DNA of 64,000 nucleotides from Alphaproteobacteria bacterium (GTDB taxonomy: Bacteria > Pseudomonadota > Alphaproteobacteria > Caulobacterales > Maricaulaceae): positions 62,001 through 126,000 of the forward strand of contig WGOD01000001.1 of the NCBI GenBank assembly GCA_016124205.1, given 5' to 3'. Each line of letters starts with the position of its first letter. The first letter of the stretch is position 1. The notes beneath the pieces are model-generated. The model saw nothing but the letters and a program-made list of their open reading frames with translations, searched no databases and was not told the DNA's origin. This document shows positions 31,543 through 43,439 of this stretch, one piece after another. Both the position numbers and the translations under genes were made by a program.

Positions 31543-32636
31543 GCGGACCTGACCTGTCCGCCCGGGGCGATTTCCGTCCGGCCGGCCAGTTCCAGTTCGA
31601 CCAGCGCGGCCATCACGAGTTGAACCGGGCACCCGGACGCCCGGGCGAGTTCGTCGACACTGACCGGTGAGGGCGACAGCAGGTCCGCGACGCGCTCGCG
31701 CACCGCGTCGATATCGCTGTCATCCGGCCGCTCGTCGCCGAGTTGCGGCGCGGACCAGCCTTCGCCCTCTTCCTCGGCGGCGCGGCGCTTCAGCTGGCCG
31801 AGAATGTCCAGCACATCGTCCGCGCTTTCGATCAGGGCAGCGCCTTCGCGGATCAGCTTGTTGGCGCCTTTGGCGCGGGGATCAAGCGGCGAACCGGGCG
31901 TCGCCATGACCTCGCGGTTCTGTTCCGCGGCCAGCCGCGCGGTGATGAGCGAACCGGATTTCAGCGCTGCTTCAACCACGACCGTGCCGAGCGACAGGCC
32001 GGAGATGATCCGGTTGCGGCGTGGAAAGTCGCGCGCGGTCGGGGACATGCCGAAGCGCGATTCCGTCACCAGACAGCCGCGCCGGGCGATCTCGGCCTGA
32101 AGCTCCCGGTGTTCGGGCGGATAGATGTGGTTGATGCCGCCGGCCAGCACAGCCACCGTCCCGGTTTCCAGCGAACCGGTATGGGCGGCGCCGTCGATGC
32201 CGCGCGCCAGTCCCGAAACCACGGTCACGCCCTGCGCCCCCAGCCCCTGGGCGAGTTCCCGCGCGAACTTCATCCCGATCGCCGAGGCATTGCGCGACCC
32301 GACGATGGCGCAGGAGGGGCGGTCGAAACTCAGCGGCCCGATCAGTGTCAGGACGGGCGGGGGCGGGTCGAGCTCCAGCAGGAGCGCGGGATAGTCGGGA
32401 TCCGACGCGATCGCGATGCGTGCGCCGAAGTCCTCGGTCGCCGCGATCTCGCTTTCGGCCTCCTCGCGGGAGGGAATGTGCGGCGCCTGCGTGCGTCCGG
32501 CCTTGCGGGCGAGGTCCGGCAGGGCGTCGAGCGCGGCTTCGGCTTCACCAAACCGTTCGATCAGCTTGAAGAAGGTGACGGGGCCGACCCCGTCGGTGCG
32601 GGCAAGCCGCAGCCAGGCGGTGCGCTCGGCGTTCAC
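31539..32636 (-). CDS. dprA: DNA processing protein DprA
   Basis: [76 protein letters not shown]. Confidence 0.95.
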   Translation of the reverse strand: MNAERTAWLRLARTDGVGPVTFFKLIERFGEAEAALDALPDLARKAGRTQAPHIPSREEAESEIAATEDFGARIAIASDPDYPALLLELDPPPPVLTLIGPLSFDRPSCAIVGSRNASAIGMKFARELAQGLGAQGVTVVSGLARGIDGAAHTGSLETGTVAVLAGGINHIYPPEHRELQAEIARRGCLVTESRFGMSPTARDFPRRNRIISGLSLGTVVVEAALKSGSLITARLAAEQNREVMATPGSPLDPRAKGANKLIREGAALIESADDVLDILGQLKRRAAEEEGEGWSAPQLGDERPDDSDIDAVRERVADLLSPSPVSVDELARASGCPVQLVMAALVELELAGRTEIAPGGQVRSA

Positions 32637-33238
32637 GCCTTGGCGCCGCCGATCTTCGGCTCACTGCCGTCCATCAGGCGCGCGATGTTGGCGCGGTGCC
32701 GCCAGTAGATGATGGCGGCGAGGAAGAGGCAAAGGATGGCAACGTCACCGCGTCCGAAGGCGTAAGCGATGAGGGGAGAGGCCGCCGCCGCGACGAGCGC
32801 GCTGAGTGAGGAGATCCGCATCAGGAGCGCCATGCCGATCCAGGTCAGCGCCGCGAGCAGGCCGACCGGCCAGGCCACAGCGAGGATCGTGCCGTAGAAG
32901 GTCGCCACGCCCTTGCCGCCCTTGAAGCCGAGCCAGACCGGGAAGCAATGGCCGAAAAAGGCCGCGCCGCCCGCGACCAAACCCGCCTCAGTCCCGATCA
33001 GCCAGGTAAAGATCAGCGCCGCGATGCCCGCCTTGCCCGCATCGAGAACGAGGGTGGCTAGGGCGAGATCCTTGCGGCCCGTGCGAAGGACATTGGTCGC
33101 GCCGATATTGCCCGAACCGATGGCGCGAATGTCGCCCAGGCCCGCCAGCTTCGTGATGACGAGGCCGAAGGGGATGGAACCGAGAAGATAGCCGCCGCCC
33201 GCGGCCAGGGTCATCGCTGCCAGCGTCCAGATCGACAT
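32633..33238 (-). CDS. plsY: Glycerol-3-phosphate acyltransferase PlsY
   Basis: [43 protein letters not shown]. Confidence 0.96.
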   Translation of the reverse strand: MSIWTLAAMTLAAGGGYLLGSIPFGLVITKLAGLGDIRAIGSGNIGATNVLRTGRKDLALATLVLDAGKAGIAALIFTWLIGTEAGLVAGGAAFFGHCFPVWLGFKGGKGVATFYGTILAVAWPVGLLAALTWIGMALLMRISSLSALVAAAASPLIAYAFGRGDVAILCLFLAAIIYWRHRANIARLMDGSEPKIGGAKA

Positions 33239-33251
33239 TTGCGCTCGCCTT

Positions 33252-34541
33252 CTAGTTGTCGTTCGTGTGGATCATCGCCCCGGCGACGAAAGTCTTCAAG
33301 ACCCGGCCCTGGAAACGGCGGCCTTCGAGCGCCGCATTGCGCCGGGCCGAGAGGCCGTCGGCGGCGCGGTAGACCCAGGGCGCATCGCCGTCGATCAGGA
33401 CGAGGTCGGCGGGGGCGCCTTCCTCCATCCGGCCTTGCGGCAGCCCGATCAGGTCGGCGGGACCGGAGGTGACGACGCGCAAGGCGTCGATCAGCTCCAG
33501 CTGACCGTCATGGACGAGGGAGAGGAGGCCGGAGAGCAGGGTTTCGACCCCGGTCGATCCGGCAGCGGCCTCCGGCCAGGGCTCGGATTTCGCCTCGACC
33601 GACAGCGGGCGATGGTCGGACACGACCGCATCGACGAGACCCTCGGTGATGGCGCGGACCAGCGCTTCCCGGTCAGCCTCGAAACGGAGGGGCGGGACCA
33701 GGCGCATGCTGGCGTCATAGCCGCCGGCATCGACCTCGTTGAGGAGGAGGCTGTTCACCGAAGCCGTCGCGCCGATCTCCAGCCCCTTGCGCTTGGCACG
33801 CGACAGGGCCTCGAGACCTTCTTCGGTCGAGATGCGGTCGATCAGGACACGGCCGCCGGTCAGTTCGCCGAGAGCGGCGAGGCGTTCGATCGCCATGCGC
33901 TCCGCGACGGTGGGTTCGGCGGGAATGCCGTTTCGCGCCGCCCATTCGCCTTCGGTCGCAGCGGCGCCCGCGGACAGGCAGGCATCGGCCGGGCGCAGGG
34001 CCACCCAGGCTTCGAAATGGCTGGCGTAGGACAGGAGGCTGCGCAGGACACGCGTATCGGCGATCGGGGCGTCGCCATTCGAGACGAGAAGCGCGCCGGC
34101 GTCATGCATAAGGCCGATCTCGGACATCGTCTCGCCGACGAGGCTGCGCGTCGCGCCGCCGGCCACCGGCATCCGCACCCGCATCGGCCGGGTCTCGTGG
34201 CCGAGAGCGCGGACGGTTTCCGGCGTGTCGAAGGGTGTCGCAGCATGCGGGCCGAGCACAAGCGTGCCGATCCCGCCCGCGGCCGCAGCAGCGGACAGGC
34301 TGGAGATGGTTTCGCCGCCCGGCGTGAAGGGCGGTTCGATCCCGGCACGCAGATCGATCAGCGCCGGGGCGAGAATGGCGCCGTGCGCGTCGATCACCTC
34401 GACATCCTCGAGATTGATCCCGCGTACGCCGGGGCCGAATTCGACGATGTGGTGGTCCTCGACGAGGACGCCGCCGGCTTCGTCCCTCCCGCTGGCCGGA
34501 TCAACGAGGCGCGCATTGACGATGGCGAAACGCTGGCTCAT
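33252..34541 (-). CDS. pyrC: Dihydroorotase (PyrC/PyrX-type)
   Basis: [50 protein letters not shown]; directly coupled to pyrB. The metal-binding DxHxH is altered to DLRAG, so it may be non-catalytic. Confidence 0.85.
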   Translation of the reverse strand: MSQRFAIVNARLVDPASGRDEAGGVLVEDHHIVEFGPGVRGINLEDVEVIDAHGAILAPALIDLRAGIEPPFTPGGETISSLSAAAAAGGIGTLVLGPHAATPFDTPETVRALGHETRPMRVRMPVAGGATRSLVGETMSEIGLMHDAGALLVSNGDAPIADTRVLRSLLSYASHFEAWVALRPADACLSAGAAATEGEWAARNGIPAEPTVAERMAIERLAALGELTGGRVLIDRISTEEGLEALSRAKRKGLEIGATASVNSLLLNEVDAGGYDASMRLVPPLRFEADREALVRAITEGLVDAVVSDHRPLSVEAKSEPWPEAAAGSTGVETLLSGLLSLVHDGQLELIDALRVVTSGPADLIGLPQGRMEEGAPADLVLIDGDAPWVYRAADGLSARRNAALEGRRFQGRVLKTFVAGAMIHTNDN

Positions 34542-35506
34542 CGGCGGCGCTCCTCGTTGCGGCGCGTCTGTTCGCCGAGCATTTCCAGAACAGCCATGCG
34601 GACGGCCACACCGGCCTCGACCTGATCGAGGATCAGGCTGACTTCCTCGTCATCGGCGAGCGCGCCGTCGATCTCGACGCCGCGATTCATCGGGCCGGGA
34701 TGCAGGACGAGCGCGCCGGGCTGGGCGGCCTCCATCCGGCGATGGGTCAGGCCGTAGAAGCGGAAGTATTCGCGCTCCGACGGGATATAGCCGCCGGACA
34801 TGCGCTCTTTCTGCAGGCGCAGCGTCATCACCGCGTCGCAGCCTTCGATCGCGTCGTCGAGATCGTGGAAGACTTCCACGCCCCACCGGTCGGCATCCGC
34901 GGGTAGCAGGGTGGGCGGCGCGCAAAGCCGGATCTGCGCACCCAGCAGGCTGAGCAGCAGCACATTCGACCGCGCGACCCGCGAATGCAGGATGTCGCCG
35001 ACGATCAGGATGCGCCGCCCGCCGACATCGCCGAGGCGTTCGGTCAACGCGAAGGCGTCGAGCAGGGCCTGCGTGGGGTGTTCGCGCGTGCCGTCCCCGG
35101 CATTGATCACGGACAGGCCGGTTTCCCGCGCGATGAAGTCCGGCGCGCCGGACGCCTTGTGGCGCACGACGAGCAAGTCGGGGTTCATCGCGGCGAGGGT
35201 GCGGGCGGTATCGGCGAGCGTCTCGCCCTTGGCGGTCGAGGAGGCCGAGACCGAGAAATTCACCACGTCCGCGCCAAGCCGCTTGCCCGCGAGTTCGAAG
35301 CTCGCCTGGGTGCGGGTCGAGTTCTCGAAGAAGAGGTTGATCTGGGTTAGACCCTTCAGGGGGTCATGCTTCTTGTCCGGCGTGCGGTTCACGCCGTGCC
35401 AGTGGCTGGCGCGCTCCAGCAGCATCTGCACGTCGAGCGGATTGAGGTCCGCGATCGACAGAAGCGATCTGTGGGGGAAGTCGTAGTGAAAGTCCGCGCG
35501 GCCCAT
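34538..35506 (-). CDS. pyrB: Aspartate carbamoyltransferase catalytic subunit
   Basis: NLFFENSTRTQASFELAGKRLGADVVNF; GDGTREHPTQALLDAF; VLHPGPMNRGVEID. Confidence 0.96.
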   Translation of the reverse strand: MGRADFHYDFPHRSLLSIADLNPLDVQMLLERASHWHGVNRTPDKKHDPLKGLTQINLFFENSTRTQASFELAGKRLGADVVNFSVSASSTAKGETLADTARTLAAMNPDLLVVRHKASGAPDFIARETGLSVINAGDGTREHPTQALLDAFALTERLGDVGGRRILIVGDILHSRVARSNVLLLSLLGAQIRLCAPPTLLPADADRWGVEVFHDLDDAIEGCDAVMTLRLQKERMSGGYIPSEREYFRFYGLTHRRMEAAQPGALVLHPGPMNRGVEIDGALADDEEVSLILDQVEAGVAVRMAVLEMLGEQTRRNEERRR

Positions 35507-35591
35507 GGACGCCCTCTCGCGATTTTTGGCGGTATACGGTTTGACCGGGACTCGGGCAAGATGGCCAGATGTCAGGCCTGTGGAGAGCGGC

Positions 35592-36104
35592 ATGATCCGG
35601 ATACGCGCGATGCGGGAGGAGGACGCCGATTCCGTCCTCGCCATCTACGGCGAAGGCATCGCAACCGGGCACGCCACATTCGAGACCGAAACTCCCAGTT
35701 GGGAAAAATTTGACGCCTCGCGTCTCGAAAAGCCGCGTCTCGTTTCGCTGGATGCGCGTGACCGGGTGACGGGTTGGGCGGTGATGAGCGGCGTGTCATC
35801 CCGCTGCGTCTATGCCGGGGTGGGGGAGAGCGCCGTCTATGTCGCTGAAGCCGCGCGCGGGCAGGGCGTCGGGCATGCGTTGCTGGCCGCATTCCTGCTG
35901 GCGGCGGAGCAGGCCGGCTTCTGGTCGGTGCAGGCGGGCATCTTCCCGGAGAATACCGGTTCGATCCGCCTCCATGAATCCTGCGGCTACCGGCCGGTGG
36001 GAACGTTTATCCGCCAGGGCAAGATGAATCATGGTCCGATGACCGGCGAATGGCGCGACGTGTTCTACATGCAGTGGCGCAGCCGGCGCGTGGGAGTGGA
36101 TTGA
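35592..36104 (+). CDS. GNAT N-acetyltransferase (phosphinothricin acetyltransferase-like)
   Basis: IRAMREEDADSVLAIY...GVGHALLAAFLLAAEQ...NTGSIRLHESCGYRPVGTF. Confidence 0.88.
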   Translation: MIRIRAMREEDADSVLAIYGEGIATGHATFETETPSWEKFDASRLEKPRLVSLDARDRVTGWAVMSGVSSRCVYAGVGESAVYVAEAARGQGVGHALLAAFLLAAEQAGFWSVQAGIFPENTGSIRLHESCGYRPVGTFIRQGKMNHGPMTGEWRDVFYMQWRSRRVGVD

Positions 36105-37036
36105 TGATCGCGGAACTTCTGGCCCTGACGCTGCAGGCGTCCTGCCAAATCGAACTGGTCGTGCTCGGCGTGGGGCAGGATGGCAGTGCGCCGCAGCTGG
36201 GGCGCAATGACGACCCGGCGTGGGAGGATCCGTCGCTGGCTATGCGCACGGTCTCGCTGGGCGTGGTGCATCACGAGACCGGGGAGCGCTTCCTGTTCGA
36301 AGCGACGCCGGACATGCGCGAGCAACTCCACGACCTTGACGCAGTGGCCGGAACGACCGGACCGCGCGCGCCGGACGGCATCTTCCTGACCCATGCGCAT
36401 ATCGGCCACTACACCGGGCTGATGTTCCTCGGGCATGAGTCGATGGGGGCTGAGGGCGCGCGGGTTTATGCGCTGGAGCGGATGGCGGACTTTCTGCGCA
36501 CCAACGGGCCGTGGAGCCAGCTGGTCGCGTACGGGAATATCGATCTCGTCACCATCCCGGAGGAAGACGCGTTCGGGATTGCGCCGAACGTGATGGTGCA
36601 GGCCTTCACCGTGCCGCACCGGCAGGAATTCTCCGAGGTCGCGGGTTACCGCATCATGGGGCCGCAGCGCAGCGTCCTCTTCATCCCGGACATCGACAGC
36701 TGGGAGGAATATGACCCGGAGGGCGGGCAGATCGAACAGATGATCGCCAGCGTCGACCGCGCCTATTTCGACGCCACCTTCTTCGACGATGGCGAAATCC
36801 CGGGCCGCGACATGAGCGGCTTCCCGCATCCCTTCATCCGGCATTCCATGGCGCGGTTTGCGCACCTGCCGGACGATGAGCGGGCGAAGATCCGCTTCAT
36901 CCATTTCAATCACACCAATCCGGTGCGGTTTCCGGACAGTCCGGAACGCGCCATCGTCGAGGCGGCGGGCTATGGCTTGGCCGAGCGCGGCGAACGGTTC
37001 TGCCTGTCCGGACCGTCGCTGCGGCATCCTGAATAG
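36104..37036 (+). CDS. PqqB-like metallo-beta-lactamase-fold protein
   Basis: IELVVLGVGQDGSAPQLG; FLTHAHIGHYTGL; FIHFNHTNPV; signal-like N-terminus. Confidence 0.8.
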   Translation: MIAELLALTLQASCQIELVVLGVGQDGSAPQLGRNDDPAWEDPSLAMRTVSLGVVHHETGERFLFEATPDMREQLHDLDAVAGTTGPRAPDGIFLTHAHIGHYTGLMFLGHESMGAEGARVYALERMADFLRTNGPWSQLVAYGNIDLVTIPEEDAFGIAPNVMVQAFTVPHRQEFSEVAGYRIMGPQRSVLFIPDIDSWEEYDPEGGQIEQMIASVDRAYFDATFFDDGEIPGRDMSGFPHPFIRHSMARFAHLPDDERAKIRFIHFNHTNPVRFPDSPERAIVEAAGYGLAERGERFCLSGPSLRHPE

Positions 37037-37117
37037 CGGGAATGCACACCGTCCCTCTCGCGCCGCGACGCCGGACGTCCTAGCTCTGGTGCACAACCAG
37101 AACCGGGGAGTTCCAGA

Positions 37118-37624
37118 ATGTCCCATTCCACATCCAGCATCGCGCTTGCGCAGATCGGGCAATACTACCGCGCCATGGGCGGCGTGCTCGCCAAGGGCGC
37201 GCAGCATGCCAAGGACCGCGGTGTCGACGAGCAGACCTATCTGAACTGGCGGCTCGCGCCCGACATGTTCTCGCTGACGCGCCAGGTCCAGCTGGCGTCC
37301 GATTTCGGCGTGCGCGGCATGTCCCGCCTCGCCGGCGTCGATCCGGTCAGCCTGCCCGATACCGAGACTACGTTCATGGAGCTTCAGGCGCGGCTGGCGA
37401 AGGCGTGGGAGGTCGTCTCGGGTCTCGATGCCGAAGCCATGGCCGCCGATCCGGACGGCGAGATCACCTTCCCGGCGGGGCGCGACCAGACGATGACGCT
37501 GCCGCGCGGCGTCTATGCCTGCAACATGATCGTGCCGAATGTCGGTTTCCACGCGGCGATGACCTACGCCATCCTGCGTCATCTGGGCGTGCCGCTAGGC
37601 AAACGCGACTTCATGGGCGGGTAG
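37118..37624 (+). CDS. DUF1993 family protein
   Basis: LNWRLAPDMFSLTRQVQLASDFGVRGMSRLAG; FHAAMTYAILRHLGVPLGKRDFMG. Confidence 0.85.
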   Translation: MSHSTSSIALAQIGQYYRAMGGVLAKGAQHAKDRGVDEQTYLNWRLAPDMFSLTRQVQLASDFGVRGMSRLAGVDPVSLPDTETTFMELQARLAKAWEVVSGLDAEAMAADPDGEITFPAGRDQTMTLPRGVYACNMIVPNVGFHAAMTYAILRHLGVPLGKRDFMGG

Positions 37625-37638
37625 TTTTTTTGGTGGTC

Positions 37639-37683
37639 GCGATTTCGAACCGAAAAACCGGCTTCCACTTTTTCTGAAATCGC
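37639..37683. repeat. Intergenic palindromic repeat element (resembles alphaproteobacterial mosaic elements)
   Basis: GCGATTTC ... GAAATCGC 8-bp arms enclosing GAACCGAAAAACCGGCTTCCACTTTTTCT. Confidence 0.65.
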
Positions 37684-37708
37684 TCCGGACGAAACCGGTA
37701 CCGGTGCG

Positions 37709-38635
37709 TCACCCCACCAGTTGGGCGATCCAGACGGCGGTGGGCAGGGTGAAGAAGCTGAGCAGTGTTGTGGCGGTGACGTCGCCGGCGGTGAGCTGGC
37801 GGTTACCGCCCAGCTGCTGGGCGAGGACGTAGGCCGATGCGGCTCCGGGGGAGGCGCCGACCATCACAACGATGGCGAGCGCCTCGCCCCTGACGCCGAA
37901 ACTCCAGGCCAGAAGCCCGAACACGAGCGGGGCGAGGATCAGCTTCAGCGCCACGGTAAGGGCGAGCAGCCAGCGATTGGCCTTGAGCGCGGTGAAGTCG
38001 AGCCCGGCGCCGACCGCGAGCAGGATCAGCGGCAGGGCGGCCCTGCCCATCAGTTCGACGACTTCGGAGACGGTGCCGGTCTGGAACCAGCCGAGGAGGT
38101 TCGCCACACCGCCCGCGATACAGCCGAGGATGAGCGGGTTGGTCACGATCCGCCACATCACGGTCGGCACGTCCGGCTTGCGGTTATGCGCGCCCCAGAC
38201 GGTCAGGACGGTCACGACCTGAATGTTCACGATGGGAATGGTGACCACCATGATCAGCGAGATCAGCACCTCACCCTCGACGCCATAGGCGAGCGCTGCC
38301 AGCGCGAGGATGACGAGACCGTTCCAGCGGCAAGCGCCCTGAAACACGCTGGTGAAGGAGGGGCCGTCGGCGCGGATCAGCGGCTTCAGCGCCAGCACGA
38401 TCGCGCCCATCACCACGAAACCGAGCGCGGCGGCGGCCACGGCCGGGCCGACGCTGATCGTGGAGAAGTCCGCCTTCGAGATCACCGAGAAGAGGAGGGC
38501 GGGCGAAAGGCCGACATAGGTCAGGCGGGAAATGCCGGGCCAGGCGCTTTCCTGAACGAGGTTGGTGCGCCTGAGGACCCAACCAAGGCCGATGACCGCG
38601 AAGATCGGAAGGAGGGCGCCGAGGATTTGCGTCAT
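37709..38635 (-). CDS. AEC family (auxin efflux carrier-like) transporter
   Basis: ~10 TM segments; LLPIFAVIGLGWVLRRTNLV; GASPGAASAYVLAQQLGGN. Confidence 0.88.
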   Translation of the reverse strand: MTQILGALLPIFAVIGLGWVLRRTNLVQESAWPGISRLTYVGLSPALLFSVISKADFSTISVGPAVAAAALGFVVMGAIVLALKPLIRADGPSFTSVFQGACRWNGLVILALAALAYGVEGEVLISLIMVVTIPIVNIQVVTVLTVWGAHNRKPDVPTVMWRIVTNPLILGCIAGGVANLLGWFQTGTVSEVVELMGRAALPLILLAVGAGLDFTALKANRWLLALTVALKLILAPLVFGLLAWSFGVRGEALAIVVMVGASPGAASAYVLAQQLGGNRQLTAGDVTATTLLSFFTLPTAVWIAQLVG

Positions 38636-39081
38636 TTGCTCGCCGCCCGGTTCCTGAGCGCGCTTTCAAGGATGACCGCCGCGGCGTGGGCATCGATCAC
38701 CTGTTCGCGCTGTTCCCGGCGCATGCCGGCGGCAATCAGACGCTCCTCCGCTTCCTCGGTCGACAGGCGTTCGTCTTCATAGGCGACGGGCACGTCGCGG
38801 ATACGCAGGAGGTTGGTGCCGAGCGAACGGGCCGATTGCGCGCGGGGGCCCAGCGAGCCGTCCATGTTGACCGGCAGGCCGATCACGAGGCCCACACAGC
38901 CGAATTCGTCATAGAGGGCGAAGACGCGCTGGGCGTCAGCGGTAAACTTCGTCCGCGCAATCGTCTCGACCGGGGTCACCACGCCGGACCGCGCGGAGAC
39001 GGCGACACCGATCGTCTTCGATCCGGGATCGAGGGCGAGAAGGGGGCCATCGGGCAGGGCGGCAAGGTCGGCAAACGGCAT
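38632..39081 (-). CDS. ruvX: Putative pre-16S rRNA nuclease / Holliday junction resolvase RuvX (YqgF)
   Basis: LALDPGSKTIGVAVS; VGLVIGLPVNMDGSLGPRAQSAR; YEDERLSTEEAEERL. Confidence 0.95.
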   Translation of the reverse strand: MPFADLAALPDGPLLALDPGSKTIGVAVSARSGVVTPVETIARTKFTADAQRVFALYDEFGCVGLVIGLPVNMDGSLGPRAQSARSLGTNLLRIRDVPVAYEDERLSTEEAEERLIAAGMRREQREQVIDAHAAAVILESALRNRAASK

Positions 39082-39182
39082 CTTTCCCGCCTGCGCCCAT
39101 GCGGCTTTGCCGTCAAGTCATCTTGCGCCGCACAATCCCGGTTGATACTCACCCCGGATCACGAATTTCCGGGATACGCCTC

Positions 39183-39470
39183 ATGTCCGTCACGACCGAA
39201 GACGTCCGCCGCATCGCGCGCCTTGCCCGCATCGCCGAGCCGACCGAAAGGCTGGAAGCCCTGACGCAGGAGCTGAACGGCATCCTGACGTGGATCGAGC
39301 AGCTGGACGAGGTCGATACGGACAACGTCGAGCCGATGACCACGCCGGTGAAATTCCCGCTGCCGCAGCGCGAGGACAAGATCACCGACGGTGGCATCCG
39401 CGATGATGTTCTGGCCAATGCGCCGAAGTCTGAAGAGGGCTTCTTTGTCGTTCCGAAATCGGTCGAGTGA
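39183..39470 (+). CDS. gatC: Asp-tRNA(Asn)/Glu-tRNA(Gln) amidotransferase subunit C
   Basis: VRRIARLARIAEPTERLEALTQELNGILTWIEQLDEVDTDNVEPM; operon with gatA/gatB. Confidence 0.95.
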   Translation: MSVTTEDVRRIARLARIAEPTERLEALTQELNGILTWIEQLDEVDTDNVEPMTTPVKFPLPQREDKITDGGIRDDVLANAPKSEEGFFVVPKSVE

Positions 39471-39952
39471 TGACGGAACCGGTCTCCATAATGGCCGAGG
39501 ATCCGCGCACGGCGGACGGGGCGCGCCTGATCGGCGCGCTCGATGCGCACCTGTCCGCGCTCTACGACCCGCAGTTCAACTACTTCCTCGATCTCGATCA
39601 GCTGGCGCAGCCGAACATCACCTTCCTGGTGGCGCGCAATGCGGCGGGCGAGGCGCTGGGCTGTGTGGCGCTGCGCGACTATGCCGACTTCGCCGAGATC
39701 AAGCGCATGTATGTCGACGAGGCGGCGCGCGGGCTCGGAATCGCCAAGGCGCTGCTGACTGCGGCGCACGATCTGGCGCTGTCCAAGGGGTTCGAGACGG
39801 TCCGGCTTGAAACCGGCGATCGCCAGACCGCGGCGATCGGCCTTTACGAACAGGCGGGATACCGCCCCTGCGGCTGTTATGGCGACTATGCGCCCGACAG
39901 CCCGCACAATCATTTCTTCGAAATCCGGCTTTCGCCGGCCGCGACGGTGTAA
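39467..39952 (+). CDS. GNAT N-acetyltransferase
   Basis: IKRMYVDEAARGLGIAKALLTAAHDLA...LETGDRQTAAIGLYEQAGY. Confidence 0.9.
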   Translation: MMTEPVSIMAEDPRTADGARLIGALDAHLSALYDPQFNYFLDLDQLAQPNITFLVARNAAGEALGCVALRDYADFAEIKRMYVDEAARGLGIAKALLTAAHDLALSKGFETVRLETGDRQTAAIGLYEQAGYRPCGCYGDYAPDSPHNHFFEIRLSPAATV

Positions 39953-39955
39953 CCG

Positions 39956-41431
<1,476 letters not shown>

Positions 41432-41435
41432 TCCG

Positions 41436-41606
41436 ATGCGGAGGCTGATGCTCTGGATCGGCGGGCTGCTGCTGGTTTGCGTGGTGCTGGTGGCGATCTT
41501 CTATGCCGTGATGATCGCCGCGGCGCTCGCGCTCGCCGGCATCGTGCTGCTCGCGATCATGGAGCTCTACGCCCGCTTCCGGATCTGGCGGAGCCGCGAC
41601 CAATGA
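41436..41606 (+). CDS. Small single/double-TM membrane protein (56 aa)
   Basis: Hand translation [56 protein letters not shown]; starts 4 nt after gatA stop, ATGA overlap with next ORF. Confidence 0.65.
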   Translation: MRRLMLWIGGLLLVCVVLVAIFYAVMIAAALALAGIVLLAIMELYARFRIWRSRDQ

Positions 41607-41848
41607 AAGAGCCCGCCGTCCTCGCCTTCACCAAGCCGGCGATCCTCCTCGGCGCGCTGTCCGCGCTGTTCGGGGCTGGGCTGTTTGCCGGCGTGATGGC
41701 GATCGAACACGCGACGGCCTGGGGCATTGTCGCCCTGTGCCTTGGCTTCGGCCTCGTCATCTTCGGCGTGATGACACAGGCCCTCTGGCGCGTGGTGACG
41801 GCCGCCGCCCAAAACAACAACGACATTCCTTCCGAGGACGCGAAATGA
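41603..41848 (+). CDS. Small membrane protein (81 aa, two TM helices)
   Basis: [63 protein letters not shown] overlaps at both ends. Confidence 0.7.
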   Translation: MKEPAVLAFTKPAILLGALSALFGAGLFAGVMAIEHATAWGIVALCLGFGLVIFGVMTQALWRVVTAAAQNNNDIPSEDAK

Positions 41849-43338
41849 CCGACCACAGCTATCGTCTTCCCGGCGCGACCGGGGATTGGGAACTCGTCCT
41901 GGGCCTCGAAGTCCATGCGCAGGTGATGTCGGAATCGAAGCTCTTCTCCGGCGCGGCGACGGCCTATGGCGCGGCGCCGAACACGCAGGTCTCGCTGGTC
42001 GATGCGGCGATGCCGGGCATGCTGCCGGTGATCAATGCGCACTGCGTGGAACAGGCGATCCGCACCGGTCTCGGCCTGAATGCGAAGATCAACACCTATT
42101 CGCGCTTCGACCGGAAGAACTACTTCTATCCGGACCTGCCGCAGGGCTATCAGATCAGCCAGTTCCAGCACCCGATCGTCGGCGAGGGCGAGATCGAGTG
42201 CGAACGCGATGACGGCTCGATCTTCACCGTGCGGATCGAGCGGCTGCACCTGGAACAGGATGCCGGCAAGTCGATCCACGATCTCGATCCGAACGCGACC
42301 TATGTCGACCTCAACCGGTCGGGCGTTGCGCTGATGGAAATCGTGTCGAAACCCGACATCCGCACGCCTGCGGATGCGGCGGCCTATGTGAAGACGCTGC
42401 GTTCAATCGTGCGCTATCTCGGCACGTGCGGCGGCGACATGGAGAAGGGCCAGCTGCGCGCCGACGTGAACGTCTCGGTCTGCCGCCCGGGCGACTACGA
42501 GAAGTTCCGCGAGAATGACGATTTCAAGCATCTCGGCACGCGCTGTGAGATCAAGAACGTCAACTCTATGCGCTTCATCGTGCAGGCGATCGAATACGAG
42601 GCGCGCCGCCAGATCGACATCATCGAGGATGGTGGCAAGATCGATCAGGAAACCCGCCTGTTCGACGCGGGCAAGGGCGTCACCCGCTCCATGCGCTCGA
42701 AGGAAGAGGCGCACGATTACCGCTACTTCCCCGATCCGGACCTTTTGCCGCTGGAAGTGCCGCAGTCGCGCATCGACGAGATCCGCGCGGAGCTTCCCGA
42801 ACTGCCGGCCGAAAAGCGCAAGCGCTTCGTCGAGGTGCTGGGGCTGACGGAATACGACGCGAGCGTGCTGGCGTCCGACAAGGACCGGGCGAACTATTTC
42901 GAGACCGCCGCGAAGGGCCGGGACGCGAAGCTGACCTCCAACTGGGTCAACAACGAGCTGTTCGGCCGCCTGAACAAGGAAGGCCTCGACATCACGGAAA
43001 GCCCGGTCAGCGCAGAGCAGCTCGGCGAGCTCGTCGCCCTGATCGAGAGCGATGTCATTTCCGGCAAGATCGCCAAGGATGTGTTCGAAATCCTGTGGGA
43101 CGAGGGCGGTTCACCCGCGAAGATCGTCGAGGACCGGGGCCTGAAGCAGGTCACCGACACCGGCGCGATCGAGGCGGTGATCGACCAGCTGATCGCGGAA
43201 AATCCGGACCAGGCCGAGCAGGTGAAGGAAAAGCCCAAGGCGATGGGCTGGTTCGTCGGTCAGGTGATGAAAGCCATGCAGGGCAAGGCGAATCCGCAGG
43301 CCGTGAACGAGATTCTGAAGAAGAAGCTCGGCGTCTAA
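41845..43338 (+). CDS. gatB: Asp-tRNA(Asn)/Glu-tRNA(Gln) amidotransferase subunit B
   Basis: [66 protein letters not shown]. Confidence 0.97.
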   Translation: MTDHSYRLPGATGDWELVLGLEVHAQVMSESKLFSGAATAYGAAPNTQVSLVDAAMPGMLPVINAHCVEQAIRTGLGLNAKINTYSRFDRKNYFYPDLPQGYQISQFQHPIVGEGEIECERDDGSIFTVRIERLHLEQDAGKSIHDLDPNATYVDLNRSGVALMEIVSKPDIRTPADAAAYVKTLRSIVRYLGTCGGDMEKGQLRADVNVSVCRPGDYEKFRENDDFKHLGTRCEIKNVNSMRFIVQAIEYEARRQIDIIEDGGKIDQETRLFDAGKGVTRSMRSKEEAHDYRYFPDPDLLPLEVPQSRIDEIRAELPELPAEKRKRFVEVLGLTEYDASVLASDKDRANYFETAAKGRDAKLTSNWVNNELFGRLNKEGLDITESPVSAEQLGELVALIESDVISGKIAKDVFEILWDEGGSPAKIVEDRGLKQVTDTGAIEAVIDQLIAENPDQAEQVKEKPKAMGWFVGQVMKAMQGKANPQAVNEILKKKLGV

Positions 43339-43439
43339 CCGGAACCCTGACCCGCTCCCTTTCGTTGATGCAGTGCGGCACGGTGCGGTTTGACCCGCTG
43401 CCGGGCCGCTCTAGCTGAAGTCAGCGAAAGGAGCGCGTT

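Noticed and set aside
33267-34625. 452-aa plus ORF antisense to pyrC
   Set aside because: Shadow ORF of the pyrC-like coding region.
36065-37582. 505-aa minus ORF across the PqqB-like and DUF1993 genes
   Set aside because: Antisense to two genes with family-level similarity.
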